Origin: Chitinophaga dinghuensis
GTDB lineage: Bacteria; Bacteroidota; Bacteroidia; Chitinophagales; Chitinophagaceae
Direction: 5' to 3'
NCBI RefSeq assembly: GCF_003259435.1
Contig: NZ_QLMA01000004.1
Coordinates: forward strand, 620,001-684,000
Length of the DNA stretch: 64,000 nt
In this document: piece by piece, positions 35,755-46,737 of the stretch
How positions within the stretch are numbered: position 1 is the stretch's first letter
How the letters are laid out: every line of letters starts with the position of its first letter
Position numbers and translations under genes: made by a program
Notes under the pieces: generated by a model
Told to the model about the DNA's origin: nothing
The model's database searches: none
Seen by the model: only the letters and a program-made list of their open reading frames with translations

Positions 35755-36678
35755 CTAGTTCATTTGTCTATACTGATTAGGAGTAACACCTACACGGCTT
35801 TTGAAAAGGCGAATAAAGTGTTGCGGGTATTTAAAACCCAGCTCGAAAGCTATTTCATTTACCGTTTTTTCACTTTGAAAAATGGTGTGTTTAGCAATTG
35901 AAATAATCTTATTCTGAATGTATTCCTGGGCAGTAGTACCAGTTTCTTTTTTAATAAGATCCCCAAAATATTTCGACGACAAATGTAATTCATTAGCGAA
36001 GTAGGCAACCGTCGGTAGTCCCATGGAAGCAGGATTATCAGAAGAAAAATAATTGTTTAACAATGCTTCAAATTTTCCTAAGATGCCTTTATTTACTGCT
36101 TCTCGGGTGATGAATTGGCGGTCATAAAATCTATCGCAATAATTCAATAATAATTCAATACTGGCAGCTATTACTTTCTTGCTATGTTTATCTATTGGTT
36201 GTTGTAACTCAGTTGCTATTTTTGAGAAAAGATCCAATACCATTTCACGCTCTTTGGGAGATAAATGGAGCGCTTCATTTGTCTGATAACTAAAGTAATT
36301 GTGTTCAGCTATTTGTTTCCCAAGATGAGTGCCTAATAGCATATCAGGGTGGAATGCCAGGCCATGACCGGCAGGTTGATAATAATCGACCTTATTTTCA
36401 ACATCAATGATTTGCCCAGGAGAAACAAATACTAAGGTACCCGCCTGGTAGTCATAATAGTGCCGACCATATTTCATATCGCCACATTTTACTTCTTTCA
36501 GAAAAATGCAATACAGATCAAAGTGCATTTTTGATCCTGTTCTTTCTTTTGCTTTTGAAAAATCAATTACACTCACCAGCGGATGCATTGTTTCGTGATT
36601 ATTGAACGAATTATAATCGTCAATTGTCCGGAAAACATATTCCTCTCCCATATCCAACACTTTGTTTAATACATCCAA
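35755..36678 (-). CDS. AraC family transcriptional regulator
   Basis: The 307-residue protein has an N-terminal cupin-type sensing region (residues ~40-130, YQAGTLVFVSPGQIID) and a C-terminal AraC HTH pair (LPTVAYFANELHLSSKYFGDLIKKETG; TVNEIAFELGFKYPQHFIRLFKSRVGVTPNQYR). It is divergent from the seven-gene reductase/hydrolase run starting at 36940, so it probably controls that run. This AraC type is often found next to aldo/keto reductases in Bacteroidota. Confidence 0.93.
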   Translation of the reverse strand: MDVLNKVLDMGEEYVFRTIDDYNSFNNHETMHPLVSVIDFSKAKERTGSKMHFDLYCIFLKEVKCGDMKYGRHYYDYQAGTLVFVSPGQIIDVENKVDYYQPAGHGLAFHPDMLLGTHLGKQIAEHNYFSYQTNEALHLSPKEREMVLDLFSKIATELQQPIDKHSKKVIAASIELLLNYCDRFYDRQFITREAVNKGILGKFEALLNNYFSSDNPASMGLPTVAYFANELHLSSKYFGDLIKKETGTTAQEYIQNKIISIAKHTIFQSEKTVNEIAFELGFKYPQHFIRLFKSRVGVTPNQYRQMN

Positions 36679-36798
36679 ATTTACACATACTATTGGCCTA
36701 AACGATCTGATTCGGTAAAAATGGTAGTAAAACCCGAAATATATATACTGACTCGCCTTTAGTAATTTACATTTATAATATTAATAAATTGTAATTGA

Positions 36799-38799
<2,001 letters not shown>

Positions 38800-38812
38800 A
38801 ATCAATGAAACA

Positions 38813-39895
38813 ATGCATAAAGCAATTAATTACCTATGCGCGTCTGCAATGTTGTTGTTTGCAGCGGGGGCGCTATATGCCCAAAGCAAGCAGCAACCAT
38901 TGACAATTGCTAAGCAAGGCAGTTTTATGATCGGAGGATCGGTAATAACGGAACAAGGAAGTTTTGATTTAAACAACGCATTAAAGCCACAAGGTCAAAC
39001 CTTCCATGGGGATCATGCTTACGTGTTTTACCAGATTCCCGTTAAGGCACATAAGTTACCGCTTGTTTTTCTGCATGGCGCCGGACAATCAAAAAAAACA
39101 TGGGAGTCTACCCCTGATGGCAGAGATGGTTTTCAGCATATTTTTTTAAGAAAAGGCTTTAGCGTTTACCTCCTGGATCAACCGCGACGTGGAGATGCTG
39201 GCAGGAGTACGGCTAGTGTAGCTATTACGCCTACGCCAGATGAGCAGTTTTGGTTTACGCAGTTTAGGATTGGTAATTACCCTGATTACTTTCCTGATGT
39301 TCAATTCCCGCGGGATAGCGTTTCACTGGAACAGTTCTTTCGTCAAATGACACCCAATACAGGAGCCTTTGATGGTGCCATTGTTGCTGATGCCTGTTCT
39401 GAAATTTTCAATAAAATTGGAAATGGTATACTTGTAACGCATTCCCAGGGAGGAGGCCCAGGTTGGCTTACTGCTATCAGAAATGATAAAGTGAAAGCTG
39501 TGGTGGCCTATGAGCCTTACAGTGGTTTTGTTTTTCCGGAGAATGAACTTCCGCAGCCCATAAAATCAACCGGACTATTTGGAGAGCTTAAAGGCATAGG
39601 AATTCCTATGAATGATTTTTTAAAGCTGACAAAAATTCCAATTGTTGTTTACTATGGCGATAATATTGCAAAAGAACCCACTTTAACCTGGAATAAAGAT
39701 CACTGGCGTTCCGGTCTTGAAATGGCCAGGATTTGGGCGGCGACAATTAATAAGCATGGTGGCAATGCGACTGTAGTACATCTCCCTGAAATTGGAATTT
39801 ACGGGAATACTCATTTCTTGTTTTCTGATTTAAATAATATGGAAGTAGCTGATCTCCTGTCTAAGTGGCTAAAAGAAAAAGGTCTGGATAAGTAA
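38813..39895 (+). CDS. Secreted alpha/beta hydrolase
   Basis: I start at MHKAINYLCASAMLLFAAGALYAQ, giving a signal peptide and 360 residues. The hydrolase fold shows LVFLHGAGQSKKTWES (oxyanion), the nucleophile elbow THSQGG (Ser211) and a late His in the THFLFSD segment. It resembles esterases found with aldo/keto reductases in stress operons. It is directly after the second reductase. A 283-bp gap then separates it from the next gene, so the rest may have its own promoter. Confidence 0.85.
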   Translation: MHKAINYLCASAMLLFAAGALYAQSKQQPLTIAKQGSFMIGGSVITEQGSFDLNNALKPQGQTFHGDHAYVFYQIPVKAHKLPLVFLHGAGQSKKTWESTPDGRDGFQHIFLRKGFSVYLLDQPRRGDAGRSTASVAITPTPDEQFWFTQFRIGNYPDYFPDVQFPRDSVSLEQFFRQMTPNTGAFDGAIVADACSEIFNKIGNGILVTHSQGGGPGWLTAIRNDKVKAVVAYEPYSGFVFPENELPQPIKSTGLFGELKGIGIPMNDFLKLTKIPIVVYYGDNIAKEPTLTWNKDHWRSGLEMARIWAATINKHGGNATVVHLPEIGIYGNTHFLFSDLNNMEVADLLSKWLKEKGLDK

Positions 39896-40178
39896 TATTG
39901 GTAATGAATTTGGCAATTTGTATACTAATTCCCATTTTGTTATCCCGACATTTGTATACATAAACTGTAGCACAGATAAGAAAGGTAATCGCCAACTGCT
40001 GCTGGTTTTGCACTATTCTTTCAATGCTAGCTTCCCGTTCACATACATAACAATCAGATAACTCGCATTCCGGAATGAAGAAAAGTGGAAGGTGCTTGTG
40101 GATTTAAAGAATTGCTAAGTGAAGTTTAGGCTATTGGAAATCGGGAGTAAGTAATTTGGAATTTCTAAAAAAGAGGAA

Positions 40179-41231
40179 ATGAAAAACATAAAATCAATAC
40201 TGTTAATAAGCATAGTGATGGGAGCGAGCGTTATATCTTCCGCACAAACTAAACCTCAAAATCCATTTGGTTTGGTTTATGAAGATGCGATTACAGAAAA
40301 TTTACCGGGGAAAGTAAATATTCATGCGGCTATTTATATCCTTAATGGAATTGATATTGCCGCCAATGTTTACACACCTGCTGGCTATGATCCTTCCAGA
40401 AAATATCCTGCGGTAGTTGTTGCTCATCCAAATGGTGGCGTAAAAGAACAAACGGCTGGCTTGTATGCTCAACGTTTGGCGGAAGCAGGATATATTGCCA
40501 TTTCAGCGGATGCGGCGTATCAGGGAGCTAGTGGAGGAAAACCAAGAAATGTAGATAAGCCAGCAAACCGAATTGAAGATATTCATGGCATGGCAGATTT
40601 TATAAGTCATTATCCTGGTGTTGATGCAAATCGTTTAGCCGTTCTAGGTATCTGTGGTGGCGGTGGTTATACATTGAAGGCTGCTCAGTCAGACAAACGT
40701 TTCAAGGCGGTGGCAACACTGAGTATGTTTAACTCTGGAGAGGTCAGACGTAATGGATTTAAGAATTCGCAACTGAATACCATTCAGGATCGTTTGAAAC
40801 AAGCATCAGATGCCCGTGCGCAGGAAATTGCGGGAGGAGAAATAATGTATATCGGTACTGGAGGAAGCATGACAGAAGAAGAGGCGGCGAAAATTCCTAC
40901 CGATCTATATCGCGAAGGTTATTTTTATTATGGAAAAACCCATGCGCATCCCAACTCAACTTTTAAATATACCATGAGCAGTTTACTGGACCTTATGACC
41001 TTTGACGCTAATACTAACATGAATCTGATCAATCAGCCTCTTTTGATGATAGTTGGAAGCAAAGCGGATAGCCGTTATATGACAGATGAAGCCTTTCCCA
41101 ATGCGATCAATGCAAAAAGTAAAGAGTTATTTGTAATTCAGGGAGCTACTCATATTGAAACCTATTGGAAACCCGAGTATGTTAACCAAGCGGTAAACAA
41201 ACTCGTCGATTTTCTTAGTAAAAACATATAG
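40179..41231 (+). CDS. Secreted dienelactone-hydrolase-like enzyme
   Basis: The 350-residue protein has a signal peptide (cleavage near VISSAQ). The fold reads VVVAHPNGGVKEQT, then the elbow LGICGGGGY with Cys159 in place of Ser, as in dienelactone hydrolases, and a His near GATHIETYW. The acid is likely in VGSKADSRY. These enzymes open lactones or cleave esters. Cys nucleophile plus export is uncommon. It begins the second half of the run (hydrolase, NTF2, CMD, cupin). Confidence 0.85.
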   Translation: MKNIKSILLISIVMGASVISSAQTKPQNPFGLVYEDAITENLPGKVNIHAAIYILNGIDIAANVYTPAGYDPSRKYPAVVVAHPNGGVKEQTAGLYAQRLAEAGYIAISADAAYQGASGGKPRNVDKPANRIEDIHGMADFISHYPGVDANRLAVLGICGGGGYTLKAAQSDKRFKAVATLSMFNSGEVRRNGFKNSQLNTIQDRLKQASDARAQEIAGGEIMYIGTGGSMTEEEAAKIPTDLYREGYFYYGKTHAHPNSTFKYTMSSLLDLMTFDANTNMNLINQPLLMIVGSKADSRYMTDEAFPNAINAKSKELFVIQGATHIETYWKPEYVNQAVNKLVDFLSKNI

Positions 41232-41292
41232 ACTAAAAGTACAAGTAATATTAATTACAATTAATTCTATCATAATTTTTATGGGAACTGAT

Positions 41293-41748
41293 ATGAAAAA
41301 ATATATGCTTACTTTGGTGCTGTTGGTTATTAGTGTCTCTTTTTTATTTGCACAAACATCATCTGTTGAGCAGGAAATTATTAAACTGAGTCGGGAAAAG
41401 TGGCAATGGATGGCTGATAAAAATACAGATGTATTAAATAACTTCTTTCATGATAAAGCAGTTTTTGTCCATATGGGAGGCTCCTGGGGAAAAGAACAGG
41501 AACTTAAAGTGATAAAAACGGGTAATATATGGTATAAAAAGGCAGATGTCCATGAAGTATCTGTAAACATTATAGATAATACAGCTATCCTTCTGAACAA
41601 AATTGATTTACTGGCAGAGGTGGGAGGAAATGAAGTCACCAATCCTTTTACGGTTACGGAAGTATATATCAAACAGGGTGATTCATGGAAATTGGGCTCG
41701 CTCTCATTCACAAGATTACTAACTCCCCCTGGAAATAATAATCACTAA
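41293..41748 (+). CDS. Secreted NTF2/SnoaL-like protein
   Basis: I start at MKKYMLTLVLLVISVSFLFAQ (signal peptide); an upstream ATG adds four residues. The 151-residue protein has the cone-shaped NTF2-like fold order: QEIIKLSREKWQWMADKN helix, then DKAVFVHMGG and the curved strand VTEVYIKQGDSWKLGSLSFTRL. This matches DUF4440-like proteins. The stop overlaps the next gene's start by one base. Function is not known; the fold often binds small ligands or catalyses isomerisation. Confidence 0.85.
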   Translation: MKKYMLTLVLLVISVSFLFAQTSSVEQEIIKLSREKWQWMADKNTDVLNNFFHDKAVFVHMGGSWGKEQELKVIKTGNIWYKKADVHEVSVNIIDNTAILLNKIDLLAEVGGNEVTNPFTVTEVYIKQGDSWKLGSLSFTRLLTPPGNNNH

Positions 41749-42497
41749 TGAAGCTGATATTACTGAACATCCTACTTTTTGTAATAATGTTCGCGGATAA
41801 CACCCAGTTATATGCCGTCCAACAGTATGATTCGCGCGATACCTTTGCTTTGAATCAAAGACAACGAGCAATAGTTGCCATTGCCGGACTTACCGCAAAA
41901 GGAGATTTGCAACGATTGAAATCCCAATTGAATATAGGACTTGAATCAGGTCTGAACGTCAACCAGATAAAAGAGGTGTTAATCCATATCTATGCATACG
42001 CTGGATTTCCCAGAAGTATACGTGGCCTCCAAACCTTTATGACCATTCTGGATGAACGTAAAGCGAATGGAATTGTGGATGTACCGGGAAATGAAGCATC
42101 CCCAGTCAATGAGGATAGTAGTAAGTACGAACGAGGTAAGCGGAATTTAGAGAAATTGACAGGGGTGATCGAAAATGGACCCAAAACGGGCTATGCTGCA
42201 TTTGCGCCAACAATAGAAAAATTTCTTAAGGAACACCTTTTTGCAGATATTTTTGAGCGAAACATTCTCAGCTTTACAGAGAGGGAACTGGCAACAGTAT
42301 CTGTATTAAGTAGCATTGAAGGGGTTGAGCCTATGCTATCCTCTCATCTCAAAATTTGCTTAAACATTGGGCTCAGACCTGAACAACTTCAACAATTTGT
42401 TGGTATGATCCGGCAGGTAGTTGGTGTCCGGGAGGCAGAAGAGACACAAAAAGTTTTGAATGATGTACTAAAAGAAAAAATACCTAATTCACAATAA
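41748..42497 (+). CDS. Carboxymuconolactone decarboxylase-like protein (secreted)
   Basis: The 249-residue protein has a signal peptide and two CMD repeats (residues 40-100 and 160-240). The first reads LNQRQRAIVAIAGLTAKGD...QIKEVLIHIYAYAGFP, the second FTERELATVSVLSSIEGVEPMLSSHLKICLNIG. The CxxC pair of AhpD-type proteins is absent, so it is of the gamma-CMD type, with only conserved E/H-like residues. It overlaps the NTF2-like gene by one base, pointing to coupled translation. Periplasmic CMD proteins are unusual. Confidence 0.85.
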   Translation: MKLILLNILLFVIMFADNTQLYAVQQYDSRDTFALNQRQRAIVAIAGLTAKGDLQRLKSQLNIGLESGLNVNQIKEVLIHIYAYAGFPRSIRGLQTFMTILDERKANGIVDVPGNEASPVNEDSSKYERGKRNLEKLTGVIENGPKTGYAAFAPTIEKFLKEHLFADIFERNILSFTERELATVSVLSSIEGVEPMLSSHLKICLNIGLRPEQLQQFVGMIRQVVGVREAEETQKVLNDVLKEKIPNSQ

Positions 42498-42525
42498 TAC
42501 CTAATCACTTTAACTAGATAATACT

Positions 42526-43032
42526 ATGGTGAGATCTTTGTGTTATTGGGCCTTGATTACTTTTACTATTTTGATGGCTTGTAGTGATGCAAACCAAAGT
42601 AGTGCTGGTAAAAGCCAACATTCTAATTTGATATTTCCTGTCGGACAGCGCGTTACCAATGGCAATTTTACCGGAACAACGTATCTGTATTCTCTGATTG
42701 AAGGCGATAGCGTTAATGGTAACAGCGTTGGTAATGTCACATTTGCTGCGGGATCAAGAAGTAAATGGCACCTGCATCCGGCAGGACAAATACTATTAGC
42801 AATAGATGGTGTTGGTTATTACCAGGAAAAGGGAAAATCTAAAATTATATTACGAAAAGGGGATGCTATAAAATGTCCACCAAATGTAATACACTGGCAT
42901 GGGGCAAGCATTGATAGCCCCTTTGTCCAGATTGCTATTACTGGACGGGAAAAAGGACCAACGCAATGGTTTGAAGAGGTAACGGAGGAAGATTATAGCA
43001 GTACTCCCATTCATGATCGAGCGCCTTTGTAA
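42526..43032 (+). CDS. Cupin-domain lipoprotein
   Basis: The 168-residue protein has a lipobox (ILMAC) after a short signal. The cupin fold is recognised by WHLHPAGQILLAIDGVGYYQE and GDAIKCPPNVIHWHGA, giving a 3-His metal site with Glu replaced by Gln in the first motif. It follows the CMD-like protein and is the last gene of the run. The pair CMD plus cupin is common in Bacteroidota and proteobacteria as an uncharacterised stress or aromatic-catabolism module. Confidence 0.87.
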   Translation: MVRSLCYWALITFTILMACSDANQSSAGKSQHSNLIFPVGQRVTNGNFTGTTYLYSLIEGDSVNGNSVGNVTFAAGSRSKWHLHPAGQILLAIDGVGYYQEKGKSKIILRKGDAIKCPPNVIHWHGASIDSPFVQIAITGREKGPTQWFEEVTEEDYSSTPIHDRAPL

Positions 43033-43218
43033 GATCGACCACATCCGCTGCATAGAATCACCCGGAATGCTATATTAAATACGCATTTGCTTGAGGAGCG
43101 TTATATATTAGGCGTTCTTACTAACAATCTGTTTAACTTATCTCGTCAAATAATATTTTATTCAATAATAATTTATATTTAATATATTGCGGCCCTTATA
43201 TCCTTAAAACCCATAACA

Positions 43219-43554
43219 ATGAAAAGATTTTCCTTTGTGTGTTTACTCACCATGTTGGCTACAGCCTCTTTGTCTTCATTTGCCAATCCTATAACATCTA
43301 CTGTCTCCAAGTCAACAAAAAGGCTTGACCAGTTCATTTTCATTAAGTCTGCGAGCGGTATCGGTATAATCACTATTTATGCGGAATATTCTGATACCAT
43401 TGAATATGTAAAGCAACAAATAGCTCAAAAAGCAGGAATAGATCCTACTAGACAAACATTGATCTATGCTGGCAAAATACTACAGGATGGCTTCACGTTG
43501 TCTGATTATAATATTCCTTTTAATGCAACTGTGAATTTAGTAATTAGAAATTAG
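43219..43554 (+). CDS. Secreted ubiquitin-like protein without C-terminal Gly-Gly
   Basis: The 111-residue protein has a signal peptide (about residues 1-22) and, from residue 39, a ubiquitin domain. The match to eukaryotic ubiquitin is very strong: [24 protein letters not shown] and [10 protein letters not shown] correspond to SDTIENVK, DKEGIPPDQQ, LIFAGK and DGRTLSDYNI. Lys6, Lys27, Lys33 and Lys48 equivalents are present, Lys11, Lys29 and Lys63 are not; Ile44 and Val70 are kept and Leu8 is Ala. The chain ends one residue after the Arg72 equivalent, so the conjugation tail is absent. One extra residue lies in the first beta turn. No E1, E2, E3 or deubiquitinase gene is adjacent. A comparable secreted protein is known in Bacteroides fragilis. 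Confidence 0.9.
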   Translation: MKRFSFVCLLTMLATASLSSFANPITSTVSKSTKRLDQFIFIKSASGIGIITIYAEYSDTIEYVKQQIAQKAGIDPTRQTLIYAGKILQDGFTLSDYNIPFNATVNLVIRN

Positions 43555-43693
43555 TAACATTTAAAAATACAGCTCATTGGTGCAATAACTGAGTATCCCT
43601 TTATAGTTGTAGTTGCTCTGCAATTTTAAAGGTTTCAAGGTATTACAGGCCGTTGCGGTATGATGGGCTATTAAAAACATCTAGATAATAAAG

Positions 43694-43726
43694 AGGGTGT
43701 CTCAAAATTATTATTTGAGGCATCCT
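43694..43726 (+). other. Weak hairpin after the ubiquitin-like gene
   Basis: GGGTGTCTCAAA and TTTGAGGCATCC pair with two G-U positions. It may end the ubiquitin-like transcript. GGGTGTCTCAAA also resembles outer ends of some insertion sequences, but no transposase is nearby. Nothing else is seen from 43555 to 43852. Confidence 0.35.
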
Positions 43727-43852
43727 ATTTTGGTTTGAAAAAAAGCTAGGAGTTTGTGCTAAGAGGAGGAATAGTTGAAATCTTCGTCGTCTGATTCTAC
43801 CTAAATAATTGTCAATATTTATTTCTCCTTTGGGATTTTCCTTTTGCGCCCA

Positions 43853-43935
43853 TTCGGGGAAAGTACAGCAAATAAAAAGCCTTACAAATCAATGCTGTAA
43901 GGCTTCTTCATTAAGTTGGGACGATTATGCGACGC
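43853..43935. repeat. Decayed copy of the tRNA-Pro 3' end and its terminator
   Basis: This stretch aligns with 47800-47893: A-rich leader, hairpin AGCCTTACA / TGTAAGGCT, the words GGCTTCTTCA and TTAAGTTGGGACGA, then TGCGACGCC. It retains the tRNA 3' acceptor strand (GGGACG) and part of the T-arm but lacks about 11 nt and everything further. It is a remnant of a tRNA end on the far side of the arsenic module and could be an attachment-site scar or a dead tandem tRNA copy. Confidence 0.7.
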
Positions 43936-44093
43936 CCTGATATCGTAATTTATTTTAGTTCAATGTGTTGGTAAAGGAGCTTGGGATCTACTCACAGGAT
44001 TACTTCCTATGTCAATAGTGCTTTCACCTTAGTATAGAAATTGTATAATATAGTATCAAAATATCCACTTTAATAATTGTCGGATAGACGACT

Positions 44094-44690
44094 TTATTTC
44101 TTGACGCTTTTTAATACAGCCTTATATGGTGTTTTATCAATTGCTTCCTGAATCTTTCCTTCGCTAGTTTTGTTAGCATCATACCACACTACTAACTGTC
44201 TCTTTGCAACATCAGCTTCAGACCTCAGATATCCATCTACTTTTTTAAGTGAATATTCTACAATCCCAACGCAACAACCCTGAGTGAGTTTTTCTACATA
44301 ATATTCGGCTTGTTTAATTTGCGGTTTTGCGGCAGATGCACGAGTTTTCGTTTGCGCTTGACCGTAATAGGGGAGGACTAGTATCAATAGTGTGATAATG
44401 ATAATAGTCCACAAGAATAATTTTGAATTGAAGAAATTATTTGATTTTTTTTCTTTACCAGTTGTAACTGCACAGCATGGCTGATTTGCAGGCTGATAAG
44501 CTTTATACAGATTGTATCCAAGTGCCATTAGACTTAAAATAATCAGATACGGCTTGATACTCATCAGGAAAGTTAGCTGAGCAACCCCAATTCCCAGCAT
44601 GCCTGCCAAAGCCAGTAAAGGAGATAAGCAACAGGTAGAAGCTAATAAGGCTGCGATAATACCGCTGCCTGCGATCAATGTTTTTTTCAT
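44094..44690 (-). CDS. MerTP-like transporter (MerT membrane part plus HMA-like domain)
   Basis: I start at MKKTLIAGSGIIAALLAS; 198 residues. The first half is MerT-like: helix 1 carries STCCLSP (Cys20-Cys21), then two further helices and a CC pair (QPCCAVTT). A third membrane segment leads to a periplasmic or cytosolic domain similar to MerP/HMA with TQGCCVGIVEYSLKKVDG in place of GMTCxxC. In mercury operons such fusions import Hg(II); here, downstream of arsDA and a small Cys protein, the cargo could be arsenite or another thiophilic ion. Last gene of the module. Confidence 0.82.
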   Translation of the reverse strand: MKKTLIAGSGIIAALLASTCCLSPLLALAGMLGIGVAQLTFLMSIKPYLIILSLMALGYNLYKAYQPANQPCCAVTTGKEKKSNNFFNSKLFLWTIIIITLLILVLPYYGQAQTKTRASAAKPQIKQAEYYVEKLTQGCCVGIVEYSLKKVDGYLRSEADVAKRQLVVWYDANKTSEGKIQEAIDKTPYKAVLKSVKK

Positions 44691-44773
44691 TACAGATGGT
44701 TTGAATAGTTTGTAATAGGTGAATAGGCATAGTAAAAGGAGATAACTGCCATGGCAATTATCTCCTGGATTGT

Positions 44774-44953
44774 TTAACTGCAACACTTCTCTTTTGACTG
44801 ATCTGTATTGATCTCAGCACCATGAGTCTTGTCATTCTCTTTTTGTATAAATGCCTCTACTGGTCGTTTTGTTTCAGTAACAGGCATACAGCAGCTATCA
44901 TTTTTGATGTTAGTGAGTTTCTCCCAGAAATTTCCGGATTTTGTTTCTGCCAT
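44774..44953 (-). CDS. 59-residue Cys-pair protein, candidate metalloid chaperone
   Basis: This small complete ORF starts MAETKSGNFWEKL, has one Cys pair in DSCCMP near residue 20, a charged middle and a second pair at the C-terminus (EKCCS). It starts 9 bp after the arsA stop and ends 83 bp before the MerTP-like start, all on one strand, so it belongs to the module. Paired cysteines at both ends are suited to hold As(III) or another soft metal. No family is recognised; a chance frame is unlikely given its position and composition. Confidence 0.65.
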   Translation of the reverse strand: MAETKSGNFWEKLTNIKNDSCCMPVTETKRPVEAFIQKENDKTHGAEINTDQSKEKCCS

Positions 44954-44962
44954 AGTTCTCTT

Positions 44963-46732
44963 TTATTTTTGTAAAACAATTTTTAACTGATCTCCTTTCA
45001 ACTCTTCGTGTTGCCATGGAACAAGTACCATGTGGTCTTTTGTCAATTGCTGTATGTGACGGAGCCAACGTTTTTCACCTTGTGCACGCGCTTTCAGTAT
45101 AAGATTGTTAGTAGTAGTATTACTCATACTATTATTTACAATCCACCAGGTGTTGCCTATACCAGCTCTTGAAAGGTCTACTTTCAGACGCTCGGCTTCC
45201 AGTACAGGTGTGGCTTCCGGCAGCGTAACAATTATTACTTCGGTTTCTTTGCTATCTCTTAATCTGGGAAGTAGATTTTTTACAGATGTCGGGATGTCTC
45301 CATGTGAGCGTTCTACTTCCCGATGATAGCTTTCGGTACTATCCAGTAATAATAAGGTATGTCCGGTAGGAGCAGTATCGATAATAATTACTTCTTCGTC
45401 TGCTTTTTTTACGATATCCGCAAATGCTCTGAAAACGGCAATTTCCTTTGTGCAAGGAGACTGCAGATCTTCCACTATATAGGCAATGTCCTCTTCAGAT
45501 TTTCCACTTATCCGGGCTTTTTCAATCACCTCCTTTTTGTACAGTGCTAGTTCTCTATCAGGATCAATATTGCTGATAGAAAGATGCTGATTTTCTGCAA
45601 TAATGAATTTCAGATGATCGGCAGGGTCAGTTGTTGTCAGATGGACCTTCTGGCCTTTGTCTGATAAACCTATTGCCAGGGCTGCTGCCATAGTAGATTT
45701 TCCAACCCCACCTTTCCCCATTGTAAATACTACTCGTTTATTAGTAGCATAGAGATATTCAACCAGGCTATTTAGATTTTCATACTTAGTGGTGATATCT
45801 TCTTCGGTTACGATTTTAACACTATCAGAGAAGAAAAAATTTCGTAAATTATCCACTCCCGTAAGGTTATATGAACGAAGTGGTACAAAAAACGTCAGAC
45901 TATTGGAAAGTACCTTTGGTGCATTTTTCAATGCACTGGTTTGTTTATGAAAAAGCTCCGCAGCCAGCAGATCATCAGTTTCAGGCTGTTGCAGCAGGGC
46001 ATTAATTACTATCCACTGATTTCTGATCTTAAGATCCCAAAGTTCATTGGAAGAGCGGGCTACTTCTTGCAAGGGTGTAAAATCAGGTCTGGATACCAGC
46101 ACAAGTGTAGTCAATAGCGGATCAGATAAACGGTTAACAGCTTCTTTGTATATAGCCTGCTTTTCCTTCATTCCAGATAATTGCCCTATATAGTTATCAG
46201 ATGGAGCATCATGGCTGATATAGTTATCCCAGGCTGACGGTAGTTCCAGCATTCTTAGGGTGTGACCGGTCGGAGCTGTGTCAAAAAGGATGTAATCGTA
46301 TTCTGCTGACTTTGCGTTACTGGTTATAATTTCAGAGAACTCATTGAATGCTGCAATTTCCACCGTGCAGGAGCCGGAAAGCTGTTCTTCCATATTACGG
46401 ATCATCATTTCCGGTATCTTGCCACGATATGGAGCAATGATGGATTCTTTATACTCATGTGCAGCTTCTTCCGGATTCAGATTAGTGACCGTAAGGTTAG
46501 GAACCTGAGTAATAGTGACTCCTTTATTATTGATATCTGTATCAAATACATCTTGTAAATTGGATGCCGGATCAGTACTAATCAGTAATACTTTGCTTCC
46601 ACTATCTGCTAAAGCTACAGCAGTAGCACAGGCAAGAGAAGTTTTACCTACACCACCCTTACCGGTAAAGAATATATATTTAGAGAAAGTTATTTCCGAA
46701 GGGAAATATGGTTTTAATGCTGTTCTATTCAT
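44963..46732 (-). CDS. arsA: ArsA arsenite-stimulated ATPase
   Basis: The 589-residue protein has two homologous halves, each with a deviant P-loop: GKGGVGKTS (residues 24-32) and GKGGVGKST (339-347), and each with DTAPTGHTLR/L switch motifs. Metalloid-binding cysteines are at Cys122 (SGSCTVEIAAF) and Cys426 (SPCTKEIAVF), equivalents of E. coli Cys113 and Cys422; the third (Cys172) appears to be replaced. ArsA energises the ArsB arsenite pump and receives As(III) from ArsD. No arsB or acr3 gene is in the window. It lies 5 bp after arsD. Confidence 0.94.
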   Translation of the reverse strand: MNRTALKPYFPSEITFSKYIFFTGKGGVGKTSLACATAVALADSGSKVLLISTDPASNLQDVFDTDINNKGVTITQVPNLTVTNLNPEEAAHEYKESIIAPYRGKIPEMMIRNMEEQLSGSCTVEIAAFNEFSEIITSNAKSAEYDYILFDTAPTGHTLRMLELPSAWDNYISHDAPSDNYIGQLSGMKEKQAIYKEAVNRLSDPLLTTLVLVSRPDFTPLQEVARSSNELWDLKIRNQWIVINALLQQPETDDLLAAELFHKQTSALKNAPKVLSNSLTFFVPLRSYNLTGVDNLRNFFFSDSVKIVTEEDITTKYENLNSLVEYLYATNKRVVFTMGKGGVGKSTMAAALAIGLSDKGQKVHLTTTDPADHLKFIIAENQHLSISNIDPDRELALYKKEVIEKARISGKSEEDIAYIVEDLQSPCTKEIAVFRAFADIVKKADEEVIIIDTAPTGHTLLLLDSTESYHREVERSHGDIPTSVKNLLPRLRDSKETEVIIVTLPEATPVLEAERLKVDLSRAGIGNTWWIVNNSMSNTTTNNLILKARAQGEKRWLRHIQQLTKDHMVLVPWQHEELKGDQLKIVLQK

Positions 46733-46737
46733 AATGT

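Noticed and set aside
43694..43726. Insertion-sequence end
   Set aside because: GGGTGTCTCAAA looks like some IS ends, but no transposase or second end is present; kept only as a weak hairpin.
43000..44100. Ubiquitin-conjugation operon (E1, E2, JAB peptidase)
   Set aside because: Neighbouring genes are a cupin and a MerTP-like transporter; nothing with an E1, E2 or JAB motif is adjacent.
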